Assembly: GCA_000153385.1 (NCBI GenBank)
Contig: CH672374.1
Location: 2,296,544 to 2,360,543, forward strand
Source: Flavobacteria bacterium BBFL7
GTDB lineage: Bacteria; Bacteroidota; Bacteroidia; Flavobacteriales; Flavobacteriaceae
Length of the DNA stretch: 64,000 bases
Direction: 5' to 3'
This document shows, in pieces, positions 1 to 7,567 of this stretch (its first letter is position 1; each line of letters starts with the position of its first letter). The notes beneath the pieces are model-generated. The model had not been told where the DNA came from. It was given only the letters and a program-made list of their open reading frames with translations, and searched no databases. Made by a program: the position numbers and the translations under genes.

Positions 1-2252
1 CAGAGGCATTAACCCAATGGAAATTGAGATTACTAGCGCACGACAAAAAAGGAAAAACAGCACAATTAGAACAACTGGTGGTGACTCAAAAGGAACTCAA
101 CGTTATACCTAATGCACCACGTTTTTTAAGAGAAACAGACACCATACGTTTCTCTACAAAAATCGCAAACCTGTCAGACGCTGCTATGGATGGAACGGCA
201 CGTTTACAGCTTTTTGATGCTATGACTATGAAAGCAATTGATGCTGAGCTAGGCAACGTAAATAACAACAGAGATTTTACCATAGAAAAAGGTGGCAACA
301 CCTCAGTAAACTGGACTTTTAGAATTCCGCTAGGGACGCAAGCGGTAACTTATCGTGTGGTGGCTGCTGCAGGAAACTTTTCTGATGGTGAGGAGAATAC
401 CTTGCCGGTACTTTCTAACCGCATGCTAGTGAGTGAGTCGAGAGCGCTTTGGGTACGTGCAGGTGAAACCCAAACTGCTGTTATGGACAACTTGTTAGAG
501 AGCGATTCTGGTACAATGGCACATCATCAAATGGTGTTTGAGTACACTTCAAATCCATCGTGGTATGCGATTAAATCGTTGCCTTATTTAATGGAATATG
601 AGCATGAATGTGCAGAGCAAACTTTTTCTCGCTACTATGCAAACGCTATGGCGCATCATATTTTAACGAGTAGTCCTAAGGTAAAAACCGTTTTTGATAG
701 TTGGGCACAAAACGGTACTAATGTGAGTGCACTTGAGAAAAATGAAGAATTAAAAACAGTAATGCTATCGCACACGCCATGGCTGCGTGATGCACAAAGT
801 GAAGCGCAAAAACAACAGCGACTCGCCACATTATTTGATCTGGCCGAAACTGCTAAACAGAAAAAGAAGACACTTGCAAAATTAGAAAAACTACAAGGTG
901 ATTCTGGTGGTTTTCCATGGTTTACTGGTGGATATACTAATGAGTATATCACGCGTCACATTGCCGCTGGATTAGGTCATATGAAAAAATTGGGTATTAA
1001 AAATGATGACACGCCACAGACCGATCGCATGTATCAAAATGCGATAGATGCATTGGATAAAGAATGGCTCAAACGTTTTAACAAGTATTTAGAAAGAAAC
1101 AAATCGCTAGAGAACTACAGCTATAGTAATGCTTTTTGGCATTATCTATATGCGAGAAGTTTTGATGTTGTTAGTATTGAGAAGAATGATCAATTGTTGC
1201 AGGAAGCTGTAGGGTACGCTTTCGCGAAAGCGGAAAAATCACATTCCTCACAGCCACTATATACAAAGTTGCTTATGGCCATCACACTGCACCGCAACGG
1301 AAAAACTAAGCTCGCCAGCTCGATCATGGAAGGATTGAAACAAACCGCCGTTAAAAGCGATGAAAATGGCATGTACTGGAAAGAAAATAAGAATAGCTGG
1401 TACTGGTACAGTAGCGATATCGAGACACAAGCTCTTGCCATCGAAGCATTTCAAGAAGTCGCTGCCGATTTAACTAGTGTAGAAGAGCTCAAAATATGGT
1501 TGCTTAAAAATAAAAGAACCAATCAGTGGAAATCCACAAAAGCCACTGCCGATGCTACATATGCCTTATTGCTGCAAGGCGGCAAATGGCTGGACGTAGA
1601 AGAAAATAACAAAATCACTTGGGGAAACAAGCCTGTACCTGCAGATAAGATGAAAGCAGTAGAGAAAGAAGCTGGAACTGGTTACTTTAAAATCACCATG
1701 AATGCGCCCGAGGTTTATAAAGAACTAGCAACGGTAACGGTAAAAAACAAGAGTGAAGTAACAGGTTATGGTGCGCTGTACTGGCAATATTTTGAGGATT
1801 TAGATAAAATAAAAGTGGATGATGATTTGCCATTATCTGTAAAGAAAAAACTTTTCAAAAAAGTAATGACCGATAGTGGTGAGAAGCTAGAGGAAATAAC
1901 TAGTGAAGATCCTTTAAAAATAGGCGATTTAATCACGGTCAGACTCATCATTAAAACAAATGCAGATATGGATTTTGTCCATTTAAAAGACATGCGCGCT
2001 AGTGGTTTTGAACCTGTAGATGTGATTTCAAAGTATAAATGGCAAGATGGATTAGGCTATTATCAAAGCACTAAAGATGTAGCAACGCATTTCTTCTTTG
2101 ACAAGATGAATAAAGGAACTTATGTTTTTGAATATGACGTACGAGCCAACAACGCAGGACAATTCTCTAATGGTATTACCCAACTAGAATGTATGTATGC
2201 TCCAGAATTCTCAAGTCATAGTGAAGGAATGAGAGTAAAGATAGAGGAGTAG
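1..2252 (+). CDS. Alpha-2-macroglobulin family protein, C-terminal part (5' truncated by window edge)
   Basis: The reading frame is open from base 3 to the TAG at 2250-2252 and runs off the left edge, so only the last ~749 residues are visible. The thioester motif Cys-Ala-Glu-Gln (CxEQ) is encoded at 609-620. It is followed by a helical region rich in aromatic and hydrophobic repeats, as expected for the alpha-toroid thioester domain, and a beta-rich C-terminus. Bacterial members are large envelope proteins thought to trap foreign proteases covalently; proteobacterial relatives pair with penicillin-binding protein 1C. No pbpC is visible on this side, but the partner could lie to the left. A palindromic repeat at 1217-1232 encodes Ala-Phe-Ala-Lys-Ala. 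The family call rests on the thioester motif and its context. Confidence 0.85.
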   Translation, partial: EALTQWKLRLLAHDKKGKTAQLEQLVVTQKELNVIPNAPRFLRETDTIRFSTKIANLSDAAMDGTARLQLFDAMTMKAIDAELGNVNNNRDFTIEKGGNTSVNWTFRIPLGTQAVTYRVVAAAGNFSDGEENTLPVLSNRMLVSESRALWVRAGETQTAVMDNLLESDSGTMAHHQMVFEYTSNPSWYAIKSLPYLMEYEHECAEQTFSRYYANAMAHHILTSSPKVKTVFDSWAQNGTNVSALEKNEELKTVMLSHTPWLRDAQSEAQKQQRLATLFDLAETAKQKKKTLAKLEKLQGDSGGFPWFTGGYTNEYITRHIAAGLGHMKKLGIKNDDTPQTDRMYQNAIDALDKEWLKRFNKYLERNKSLENYSYSNAFWHYLYARSFDVVSIEKNDQLLQEAVGYAFAKAEKSHSSQPLYTKLLMAITLHRNGKTKLASSIMEGLKQTAVKSDENGMYWKENKNSWYWYSSDIETQALAIEAFQEVAADLTSVEELKIWLLKNKRTNQWKSTKATADATYALLLQGGKWLDVEENNKITWGNKPVPADKMKAVEKEAGTGYFKITMNAPEVYKELATVTVKNKSEVTGYGALYWQYFEDLDKIKVDDDLPLSVKKKLFKKVMTDSGEKLEEITSEDPLKIGDLITVRLIIKTNADMDFVHLKDMRASGFEPVDVISKYKWQDGLGYYQSTKDVATHFFFDKMNKGTYVFEYDVRANNAGQFSNGITQLECMYAPEFSSHSEGMRVKIEE
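1217..1232. repeat. Palindrome copy 1 (exact), in the alpha-2-macroglobulin gene
   Basis: Exact CGCTTTCGCGAAAGCG, read in frame as Ala-Phe-Ala-Lys-Ala. First of 17 dispersed copies. Confidence 0.95.
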
Positions 2253-2483
2253 GTATTGTATTTGAATTCGGACTCGAATAGGGTAAAAATGTCAAACTGA
2301 GTTTGTAGAATTGTATTTTTTGAAAGGTAATTCTAACTGGAATGTAGAACCATTCCATTATCCTAAATGGCGAGGTTACCTTAGATTGAAGTAGAGTTTA
2401 AAACATTAATTTCAGTCGATAATAATTCAATATTTGATTGTAACTTTTAAAGCTCATTAATGGTTGAACTTTTTTCGGATCAC

Positions 2484-3131
2484 TTAAGCTACCTCTTCAT
2501 CTAGTCTCAGAGGCTCTGTGGTAATAGGGCTTGTTGTAGGGTAATAGTTGCGTTTATAATGTTTGCGCTCATCTTCACCTAATTTTTTAATGACTTGATT
2601 ACCTAGGTTTTTAGTAACTAAAATTTCTTCTTGATTAGGGAAATGTGGGAACTTCACTTTCCAGCCTAGTATTTTTTTAGATTTTCGTTTGATGTATTCC
2701 TGAGGAGTGAATTGCTCATGGTAAGCGTGAATAAATTCATGACCTAAAAGAGAAGCGCTGGAAACTCTACCTGTATTATGTTTAGACCATGGTTTTCTCA
2801 AGTTTTTACGAAACATCGCTCCGTCAGTATCAAAAAAAGTTATCGTGTCTGTTGATGGGCTATAAGTATTTTTTTCTCCATCACGTATGGTGATGCTTTT
2901 TCCGTGTCGCTGGATAAACTCTTCTAATATGTTGATTATTTTACCGTCATTAAATTCTAATTCTAGTGCTTTAGTTTCATACAGAAAGTCTAATGTCATC
3001 ATGCAATTATTGTAAAACAATGTCGCATTAGCATCAGGTTTGCGGTTAGGATAATAATGGTATGGTGAATTGTGCCACAATGTACCGTCGTGCCATAAAA
3101 TTTTAATGTTGCTCTCTAACATGATACTCAT
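2484..3131 (-). CDS. Putative M91-like zinc metallopeptidase
   Basis: A 215-residue protein with a clear zinc-protease motif His-Glu-Phe-Ile-His at residues 131-135, preceded by Ser-Ala-Ser-Leu-Leu-Gly. A downstream acidic stretch (Asn-Gln-Glu-Glu) could provide the third zinc ligand. This arrangement recalls the M91 peptidases (NleD-like domains), but that assignment is from memory of the motif context. No signal peptide is evident. The start could also be the fourth codon, another ATG. It begins only 12 bases after the stop of the M48 peptidase gene, so the two are probably co-transcribed. Substrate unknown. Confidence 0.6.
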   Translation of the reverse strand: MSIMLESNIKILWHDGTLWHNSPYHYYPNRKPDANATLFYNNCMMTLDFLYETKALELEFNDGKIINILEEFIQRHGKSITIRDGEKNTYSPSTDTITFFDTDGAMFRKNLRKPWSKHNTGRVSSASLLGHEFIHAYHEQFTPQEYIKRKSKKILGWKVKFPHFPNQEEILVTKNLGNQVIKKLGEDERKHYKRNYYPTTSPITTEPLRLDEEVA

Positions 3132-3143
3132 AAGTACTTTATA

Positions 3144-3911
3144 TTATTTCCCGTATTTACGGATGGCTTCTTTAATACGTTCTACACGATTCTCTGGATC
3201 TGGATGTGTGCTTTGAAATTCTGGAGTGCGATTAGGTCCAGCAGCATTTTTTAAAATTTCCATAACTCCTATCATTTCATAAGGGTCATAACCAGCATCT
3301 ATCATCATTTTAACACCTAGATCATCACTTTGCAATTCGTCATCGCGACCATATTTCATTGTAATCATTTGAGCAATGGAAGCGGCCATTTGACCACCAC
3401 CATCAGTTCCCACACTTACTCCTGTAATGACTCCTTGTGCCAGTCCTTGCTGGCTCATACGCGCTGCACTATGTCTAGCGATGACATGACCTATCTCATG
3501 TCCCATAACACCTGCTAGTTGATCTTCATTTTCTAATTGTTGGTATAAAGCTGCAGTAATAAAGCACTGTCCGCCAGGTAATGCAAATGCGTTTATCGTT
3601 CTGTCATCTGCGAGGAGATGAAAATCATACTGATAATCAGTATTTCTACCGATACTGCTATTGACTAACTTTTTACCTATACGATCTAGTTGTGCTTGGG
3701 CATTTTGATCTGGATGTAAGCCTCCATATTCTTGAATCATACTAGGTGCAGCACTTAATCCCATGGCAATTTCTTGGTCAGTACTTAAGTCTACGTATTG
3801 CGTCTCTCCAGTATAGTCATTAGTTTCTGCACTAGAGCAGTATTTAAGCACAGCAAAAGCAACTATGGCAAGTCCTATAAATAATCTGATTTTCCCTGAT
3901 CCACCTCTCAT
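3144..3911 (-). CDS. M48 family metalloprotease, membrane- or lipid-anchored
   Basis: A 255-residue zinc metallopeptidase. Residues 8-24 form a hydrophobic anchor followed by Cys25. The catalytic HEIGH motif is at 138-142, within His-Glu-Ile-Gly-His-Val-Ile-Ala-Arg-His. The third zinc ligand is probably Glu192 in Asp-Glu-Leu-Gln-Ser-Asp. Other family marks are Phe-Ala-Leu-Pro-Gly-Gly (109-114) and Thr-His-Pro-Asp-Pro near the C-terminus. Relatives such as BepA and LoiP act in periplasmic quality control of outer-membrane proteins; a similar role is inferred. It is the first gene of a likely two-gene unit with the M91-like peptidase. Confidence 0.88.
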   Translation of the reverse strand: MRGGSGKIRLFIGLAIVAFAVLKYCSSAETNDYTGETQYVDLSTDQEIAMGLSAAPSMIQEYGGLHPDQNAQAQLDRIGKKLVNSSIGRNTDYQYDFHLLADDRTINAFALPGGQCFITAALYQQLENEDQLAGVMGHEIGHVIARHSAARMSQQGLAQGVITGVSVGTDGGGQMAASIAQMITMKYGRDDELQSDDLGVKMMIDAGYDPYEMIGVMEILKNAAGPNRTPEFQSTHPDPENRVERIKEAIRKYGK

Positions 3912-3964
3912 GATAATTGGTTTTAAAGAGCCTAAATTAGAAAAAAAATAAAGGAATCATTTTA

Positions 3965-4651
3965 TTACTGAAGAGAAGGATTAACTCCTTTAATATGTTC
4001 GTTATAATACCTTAATAAACGTTCATTGCTTATTTTTTCCATTCCTAGAATGTCTTGACTTCTTAAAAACGTTAGGAAGTTAGCTTCTGAAAGATATTCT
4101 TGGAGCAGCTTACGCGAAAGCGGTGCATAGCTATAATGCCAAGGTTCATATTTAAATCCGGTACGGTTTTCATTAAGCGTATACACCAGTTCAAAACCAT
4201 AATTACTGGCGTTTTTTTCCATCCAATCTTTCATTTTGCAAAATGGTCCTTCTCCATGAAATTTATTAGGAACTAAAACGTCACCACTATAGTTTGCACT
4301 TTGATCAATAATGTCCATGTCTGTTCCCCAGTGATGTCTACTCGTGCCTGGAACGGTAGAATATTCTACAATTTTATCAAATATAGCGTCTGGGGCAAGG
4401 CCTTGAGATGCGTACTTTTTATATTTTCTATTCCATATCTGTCGCTGTCTATTAAAACTGCGGTAGCCTGAAACGATTTTTAAATCGATCCCATCTTTAA
4501 GAGCAGCGACTCGCATTTTATTGAATGCGATTTGGGCATCTGATGCAAGCGCATTATCAGTATTGATAGTTTGTCCGGTAAGCTGTTGAGTGCTTATTTG
4601 CGCAGTAGTGCTTGCAAAGAGGAATAAAAAGAATATGGTTGTTAATTTCAT
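3965..4651 (-). CDS. VanY-like D-alanyl-D-alanine carboxypeptidase (M15B)
   Basis: A 228-residue exported protein with a signal peptide over residues 1-18 ending Thr-Thr-Ala-Gln. Motifs are Ser-Gly-Tyr-Arg-Ser-Phe (61-66) and Ser-Arg-His-His-Trp-Gly-Thr-Asp-Met-Asp (104-113), which matches SxHxxGxxxD. The terminal zinc ligand is in Glu-Pro-Trp-His (His172). The family trims the last D-Ala from peptidoglycan stems in the periplasm. Its ATG overlaps the TGA of the upstream acetyltransferase (ATGA), so translation is probably coupled. A degenerate copy of the palindrome at 4107-4122 encodes Leu-Ser-Arg-Lys-Leu near the C-terminus. Confidence 0.87.
   Translation of the reverse strand: MKLTTIFFLFLFASTTAQISTQQLTGQTINTDNALASDAQIAFNKMRVAALKDGIDLKIVSGYRSFNRQRQIWNRKYKKYASQGLAPDAIFDKIVEYSTVPGTSRHHWGTDMDIIDQSANYSGDVLVPNKFHGEGPFCKMKDWMEKNASNYGFELVYTLNENRTGFKYEPWHYSYAPLSRKLLQEYLSEANFLTFLRSQDILGMEKISNERLLRYYNEHIKGVNPSLQ
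4107..4122. repeat. Palindrome copy 2 (14/16), in the VanY-like gene
   Basis: Two mismatches to the 16-mer. Encodes Leu-Ser-Arg-Lys-Leu, keeping the reading seen in other copies. Looks like a decayed or partial copy. Confidence 0.7.
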
Positions 4652-5109
4652 AATGCTTTATACATTTTATAATGGATGCCTACTGTAGCAATTTCTAAGG
4701 GTTCACTTACTATTTGATATCCTTTTTTTTTATAAAAAGATACGGCGCTTTCACGAGCGTTGAACCATAATGCGAGCACATTTTTATTTTTTAGTATTTC
4801 TTCGGCATGATTAATTAGTTGACTACCTAGTTGTTGACCTTGAGTTTCTGCCTTAATCGCCATTCCTCTTAATTGATAACACTGTTGATGTTCTAGCGAT
4901 ATTAATTCTTCAATATTAAGGTCTTTATTCATTAAAAATGTTGCAACACCATGAAGTCGTTCTTCTCTAAAGATGCCTAAATGAAAGGTAGTATCTAAAT
5001 TATCGCCCTCAAAGTAACAATCTGTTATAGGTCTGCCAGATCTTAAGACTGGATGACGTACTGGATAAGTCTCAATACCAGAAATATTACGAATTTCTAA
5101 ATTCATCAC
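4648..5109 (-). CDS. GNAT family N-acetyltransferase
   Basis: A 153-residue single-domain acetyltransferase. The acetyl-CoA loop is the Gln-Gln-Leu-Gly-Ser-Gln (Q/RxxGxG/A-like) segment near residue 95, preceded by Leu-Arg-Gly-Met-Ala, which is the usual beta4/alpha3 signature. The later Ala-Arg-Glu-Ser-Ala-Val-Ser-Phe-Tyr-Lys-Lys-Lys-Gly-Tyr segment is the typical C-terminal GNAT element. The acceptor substrate cannot be read from sequence. It overlaps the upstream GNAT gene by 23 bases and the downstream VanY gene by 4, and is the middle of a run of three acetyltransferase genes. Confidence 0.85.
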   Translation of the reverse strand: MMNLEIRNISGIETYPVRHPVLRSGRPITDCYFEGDNLDTTFHLGIFREERLHGVATFLMNKDLNIEELISLEHQQCYQLRGMAIKAETQGQQLGSQLINHAEEILKNKNVLALWFNARESAVSFYKKKGYQIVSEPLEIATVGIHYKMYKAL

Positions 5110-5623
5110 TTGTGATTTTATAGCATCGTGCAGGTTTAATGCCAGACCATAAAAAACGATGGTCTAATTTCATATTCAACCTCTCTGCAACGCGCTGTGA
5201 ACCATAATTATGCTCGTGAACATGAGCTACAACAACATTTAGTTGATGGTCATCAAAAGCGTGTTGCAAAGCGCGTTTAGTCGATTCTGTTGCATATCCT
5301 TTACCCCAATATTTTTTCATAAAACGATATCCAATATCGACAAAGTCACCGTCTACATGATATTTAAGTCCTGTCCAACCTAAAAAGGCTTGATCGTCTT
5401 TACGTATCACAGCAAGTCTTCCCATTTTATAATTAAGGTACTGACCTTGTGGATTATTGCTGTAGTCTATAGCAAATTTGCGAGCGTCTTCCAGATCCTT
5501 AAAAGATTTGTCACCCGTATAGCGCATCACTTCTTCATCATCATTAAGCTGATATAGAGAAGGTGCGTCAGATTCTTCAAAAGGCCTTAAAATTAATCGA
5601 TCTGTTTCAAATCTTAGTATCAT
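5087..5623 (-). CDS. GNAT family N-acetyltransferase, RimJ/RimL type
   Basis: A 178-residue protein opening with Thr-Asp-Arg-Leu-Ile-Leu-Arg-Pro-Phe, the classic start of the RimJ/RimL/Acetyltransf_3 group. It has Asp-Ile-Gly-Tyr-Arg-Phe and the acetyl-CoA motif Tyr-Trp-Gly-Lys-Gly-Tyr-Ala-Thr-Glu in the centre, then Asn-Tyr-Gly-Ser-Gln-Arg-Val-Ala-Glu-Arg-Leu near the end. These enzymes acetylate N-terminal or small-molecule amines; the substrate is not known here. The start codon overlaps the stop of the 94-residue GNAT gene upstream by 4 bases (ATGA), and its 3' end overlaps the next GNAT gene. Confidence 0.88.
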   Translation of the reverse strand: MILRFETDRLILRPFEESDAPSLYQLNDDEEVMRYTGDKSFKDLEDARKFAIDYSNNPQGQYLNYKMGRLAVIRKDDQAFLGWTGLKYHVDGDFVDIGYRFMKKYWGKGYATESTKRALQHAFDDHQLNVVVAHVHEHNYGSQRVAERLNMKLDHRFLWSGIKPARCYKITSDEFRNS

Positions 5624-5904
5624 ACTCGAGTATCACTCCAGTCGCTATGTCTATCAAAAACAACTTCGGCAAATGGACATAAAGGATTGATTTTTAAATT
5701 TTCCGCTTTCGCGAAAGCGTAACTTGCCTCTATTAATTTACTGCCTAATCCGTTACCTTCCATACTTGGATTCACCTCAGTATGATCGATGGTCATAATT
5801 TGATTTTCTAAGGTATAGGTAAGTTCAGCAATCGTATTGTTGTCCTTTTTCATGTAAAAGATTCCTCTTTTATCATTTTGTTTATGTTGAATAGGTAAGT
5901 CCAT
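5620..5904 (-). CDS. Small GNAT-like N-acetyltransferase (YjdJ/Gtn type)
   Basis: A 94-residue protein with the compact GNAT fold typical of the YjdJ-like group: Asp-His-Thr-Glu-Val, then Gly-Asn-Gly-Leu-Gly-Ser-Lys-Leu (acetyl-CoA binding), then Asn-Pro-Leu-Cys-Pro-Phe-Ala. The Cys in the last motif is characteristic of this small family. The palindrome at 5704-5719 encodes Tyr-Ala-Phe-Ala-Lys-Ala in the helix between these motifs. In larger homologues this position is also a helix rich in Ala, so the repeat may be well tolerated. First gene of the coupled run of three acetyltransferases and VanY. Confidence 0.82.
   Translation of the reverse strand: MDLPIQHKQNDKRGIFYMKKDNNTIAELTYTLENQIMTIDHTEVNPSMEGNGLGSKLIEASYAFAKAENLKINPLCPFAEVVFDRHSDWSDTRV
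5704..5719. repeat. Palindrome copy 3 (exact), in the small GNAT gene
   Basis: Exact 16-mer, encoding Ala-Phe-Ala-Lys-Ala on the minus strand. The flanking base pair extends the symmetry poorly. Confidence 0.95.
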
Positions 5905-5927
5905 CTTTTTATTTTAAAATTACTTTA

Positions 5928-6641
5928 TTATACTAATTGAGCAAAATTATATCCGGGTTTCACTTCTAGAGGCTCTTGATCTTTAAGGAATACACGAGCT
6001 GTATGTGGTCCATGTAAAATTTCTTGGTCATTTTTGACTCTTAAATAACTGCCTTCTCTAAGACCAACTACAGGTATGGTATTATAGAGATGAAATTCTT
6101 TAATACGTTGCTCTCGTGTTTCTCCCATATGTGTAGAGCCATCTACAGGATCTAAATAATGAGGATTAATATTATAACCTAATGCGCCTGTAGTTTTAAA
6201 ACTGGCAGGTTGTACGACTGGCATATCATTAGTCGTGCGCATATTAAGTCCACAAATATTACTTCCTGCACTAGTTCCTAGATAAAAAGCGCCACTAAAA
6301 ATGGCTTGTCTTAAAGGAGTCATTAATTCCAGTTCATGAAGTGTTTTTACTAGTTGAAAGGTGTTACCACCACCTGTGAAAATTGCAGTCGCCTGCATTA
6401 ATGCTTCTTCCTTATTTTCTATAGTGTGTATACCAGTAACTTTAATATCATAAGGTTGTAAAACGTGGTGTACTTTTTGAGTATAATCATCATGAGTAAT
6501 CCCACCTGGTCTTGCATATGGAATGAATAGCAAAGTAGTGATGTTATTCTCTTTAAAGGCTGCTAGTAAATCCTTTAATATATATTGAAGGTATCCACTA
6601 TCATGTATGGTAGAGGTGCTTGCGACAATCATGTTTCTCAT
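5928..6641 (-). CDS. pepE: Dipeptidase PepE (alpha-aspartyl dipeptidase, S51)
   Basis: A 237-residue cytoplasmic Ser peptidase that cleaves Asp-X dipeptides. Family motifs are Phe-Thr-Gly-Gly-Gly-Asn-Thr-Phe-Gln-Leu, the nucleophile motif Gly-Thr-Ser-Ala-Gly-Ser-Asn, and Arg-Thr-Thr-Asn-Asp-Met-Pro. The later Gly-Glu-Thr-Arg-Glu-Gln-Arg-Ile segment also matches E. coli PepE closely. I chose the ATG at 6641 over an in-frame TTG at 6659. The encoded protein then begins as known homologues do, and a candidate promoter box (6657-6664) overlaps the TTG. It lies 23 bases upstream of the acetyltransferase run, so it may lead that operon. Confidence 0.92.
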   Translation of the reverse strand: MRNMIVASTSTIHDSGYLQYILKDLLAAFKENNITTLLFIPYARPGGITHDDYTQKVHHVLQPYDIKVTGIHTIENKEEALMQATAIFTGGGNTFQLVKTLHELELMTPLRQAIFSGAFYLGTSAGSNICGLNMRTTNDMPVVQPASFKTTGALGYNINPHYLDPVDGSTHMGETREQRIKEFHLYNTIPVVGLREGSYLRVKNDQEILHGPHTARVFLKDQEPLEVKPGYNFAQLV

Positions 6642-6656
6642 AAGAAAGCTTTTGAG

Positions 6657-6664
6657 CAAAGGTA
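6657..6664 (-). promoter_or_regulatory. Candidate -7 promoter box of pepE
   Basis: Read on the minus strand the bases are TACCTTTG, a full match to the Bacteroidota TAnnTTTG -7 element. It lies 15 bases upstream of the ATG at 6641. No convincing -33 TTG is seen at the usual spacing, so the call is tentative. If real, transcription starts downstream of the alternative TTG codon and excludes it. Confidence 0.4.
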
Positions 6665-6739
6665 TTTAACAATTAATTGGATAATGTTATCGTTATCTAA
6701 AAGGCAATTTGAATTAAATTGCTTTATATAATTTCAACT

Positions 6740-7567
6740 ATGAAAAATTTCATTTATATATTTCTCTTTTTAGGGATGTTAACCACTGCACAAGTAGATC
6801 GTGTGCAAATTAAAGGGATCATCAGTTCAGAATTGAATACAGATTTAAGTGGTATCACTATTTTTAATAATAGCTCATTAGAAGGAACAGTTACAAACGA
6901 TAATGGGGTGTTTTACATTGATGTAAAAAAAGGAGATCAACTATCTTTTAAAGCCATTCAATTTGAATCTTTTTCTCTCGATGTTTCTGAAAGAGTAGTT
7001 GAAGAAAAAAGGATAAATCTAGGTCTTGATCCAGATGTTAAGGATTTAGAAACCGTTAATTTAAGCAGCACTAGTTTTATGATTCCAGTAAAACGTGTAG
7101 AAACAGTGGACAGTGGATTAGAGAAAGTATCTCTAGAGAATATTAAAACAGCTGCTGTTGATCGTATCGACAATACATTTTCTGATCGTGTGCGACAACC
7201 TGAAGAGTACGAAGTACGCGCAGAAGCCTTTCAACAAAGTCAACCAAGATTCAATATGGTAGGACTTTCAACAACTATAAATACTGCTAATATTGCTAGA
7301 AGCTTGGATGTGAAAAATATTTCTAAAGATGATAGTGTGCCCGTTGAGACGAACGCACTGGTGTTACTCAAAAATAAATACAGTAAAGAATACCTTTTAA
7401 ATTATCTTGATTTAGAAGAAAAAGATTTTATAGAGTATGGATACTTTGTTCAGGATAATGGCCTGACTAAAGAATTAGTGCAGGCAGATAATGAGTTGGA
7501 GCTTTTAGAGTTCTTATCTCAGCAAGCAGTGCTATTTAAAAAGCGTAAAAAGACAACAGATGAATAA
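6740..7567 (+). CDS. Secreted carboxypeptidase-regulatory-like domain protein (paralogue A)
   Basis: A 275-residue exported protein. The ATG at 6740 is chosen over an upstream TTG because it starts a clean signal peptide (Met-Lys-Asn-Phe, hydrophobic core, Leu-Thr-Thr-Ala-Gln). The first ~90 residues resemble the carboxypeptidase D regulatory-like beta-sandwich found in Bacteroidota surface proteins: Ile-Lys-Gly-Ile-Ile, then Gly-Ile-Thr-Ile-Phe-Asn, then Thr-Asn-Asp-Asn-Gly. The remainder is not recognised. It shares a conserved central block (Ser-Asp-x-Val-Arg-Gln-Pro-Glu and Gln-Ser-Gln-Pro-Arg) with the next gene, which it overlaps by 8 bases. Likely a tandem duplicate pair of unknown function. 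Confidence 0.75.
   Translation: MKNFIYIFLFLGMLTTAQVDRVQIKGIISSELNTDLSGITIFNNSSLEGTVTNDNGVFYIDVKKGDQLSFKAIQFESFSLDVSERVVEEKRINLGLDPDVKDLETVNLSSTSFMIPVKRVETVDSGLEKVSLENIKTAAVDRIDNTFSDRVRQPEEYEVRAEAFQQSQPRFNMVGLSTTINTANIARSLDVKNISKDDSVPVETNALVLLKNKYSKEYLLNYLDLEEKDFIEYGYFVQDNGLTKELVQADNELELLEFLSQQAVLFKKRKKTTDE

Noticed and set aside
2253-2483. Possible small gene or RNA in the 231-base gap after the alpha-2-macroglobulin gene
   Set aside because: No open frame with sense composition, no inverted repeat with T-run, and no tRNA-like fold was seen.
4740-4760. GCGCTTTCACGAGCG-like sequence in the GNAT gene as another palindrome copy
   Set aside because: The left arm is similar, but the centre and right arm differ too much. 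The encoded Asn-Ala-Arg-Glu-Ser is typical of GNAT proteins, so similarity is likely chance.
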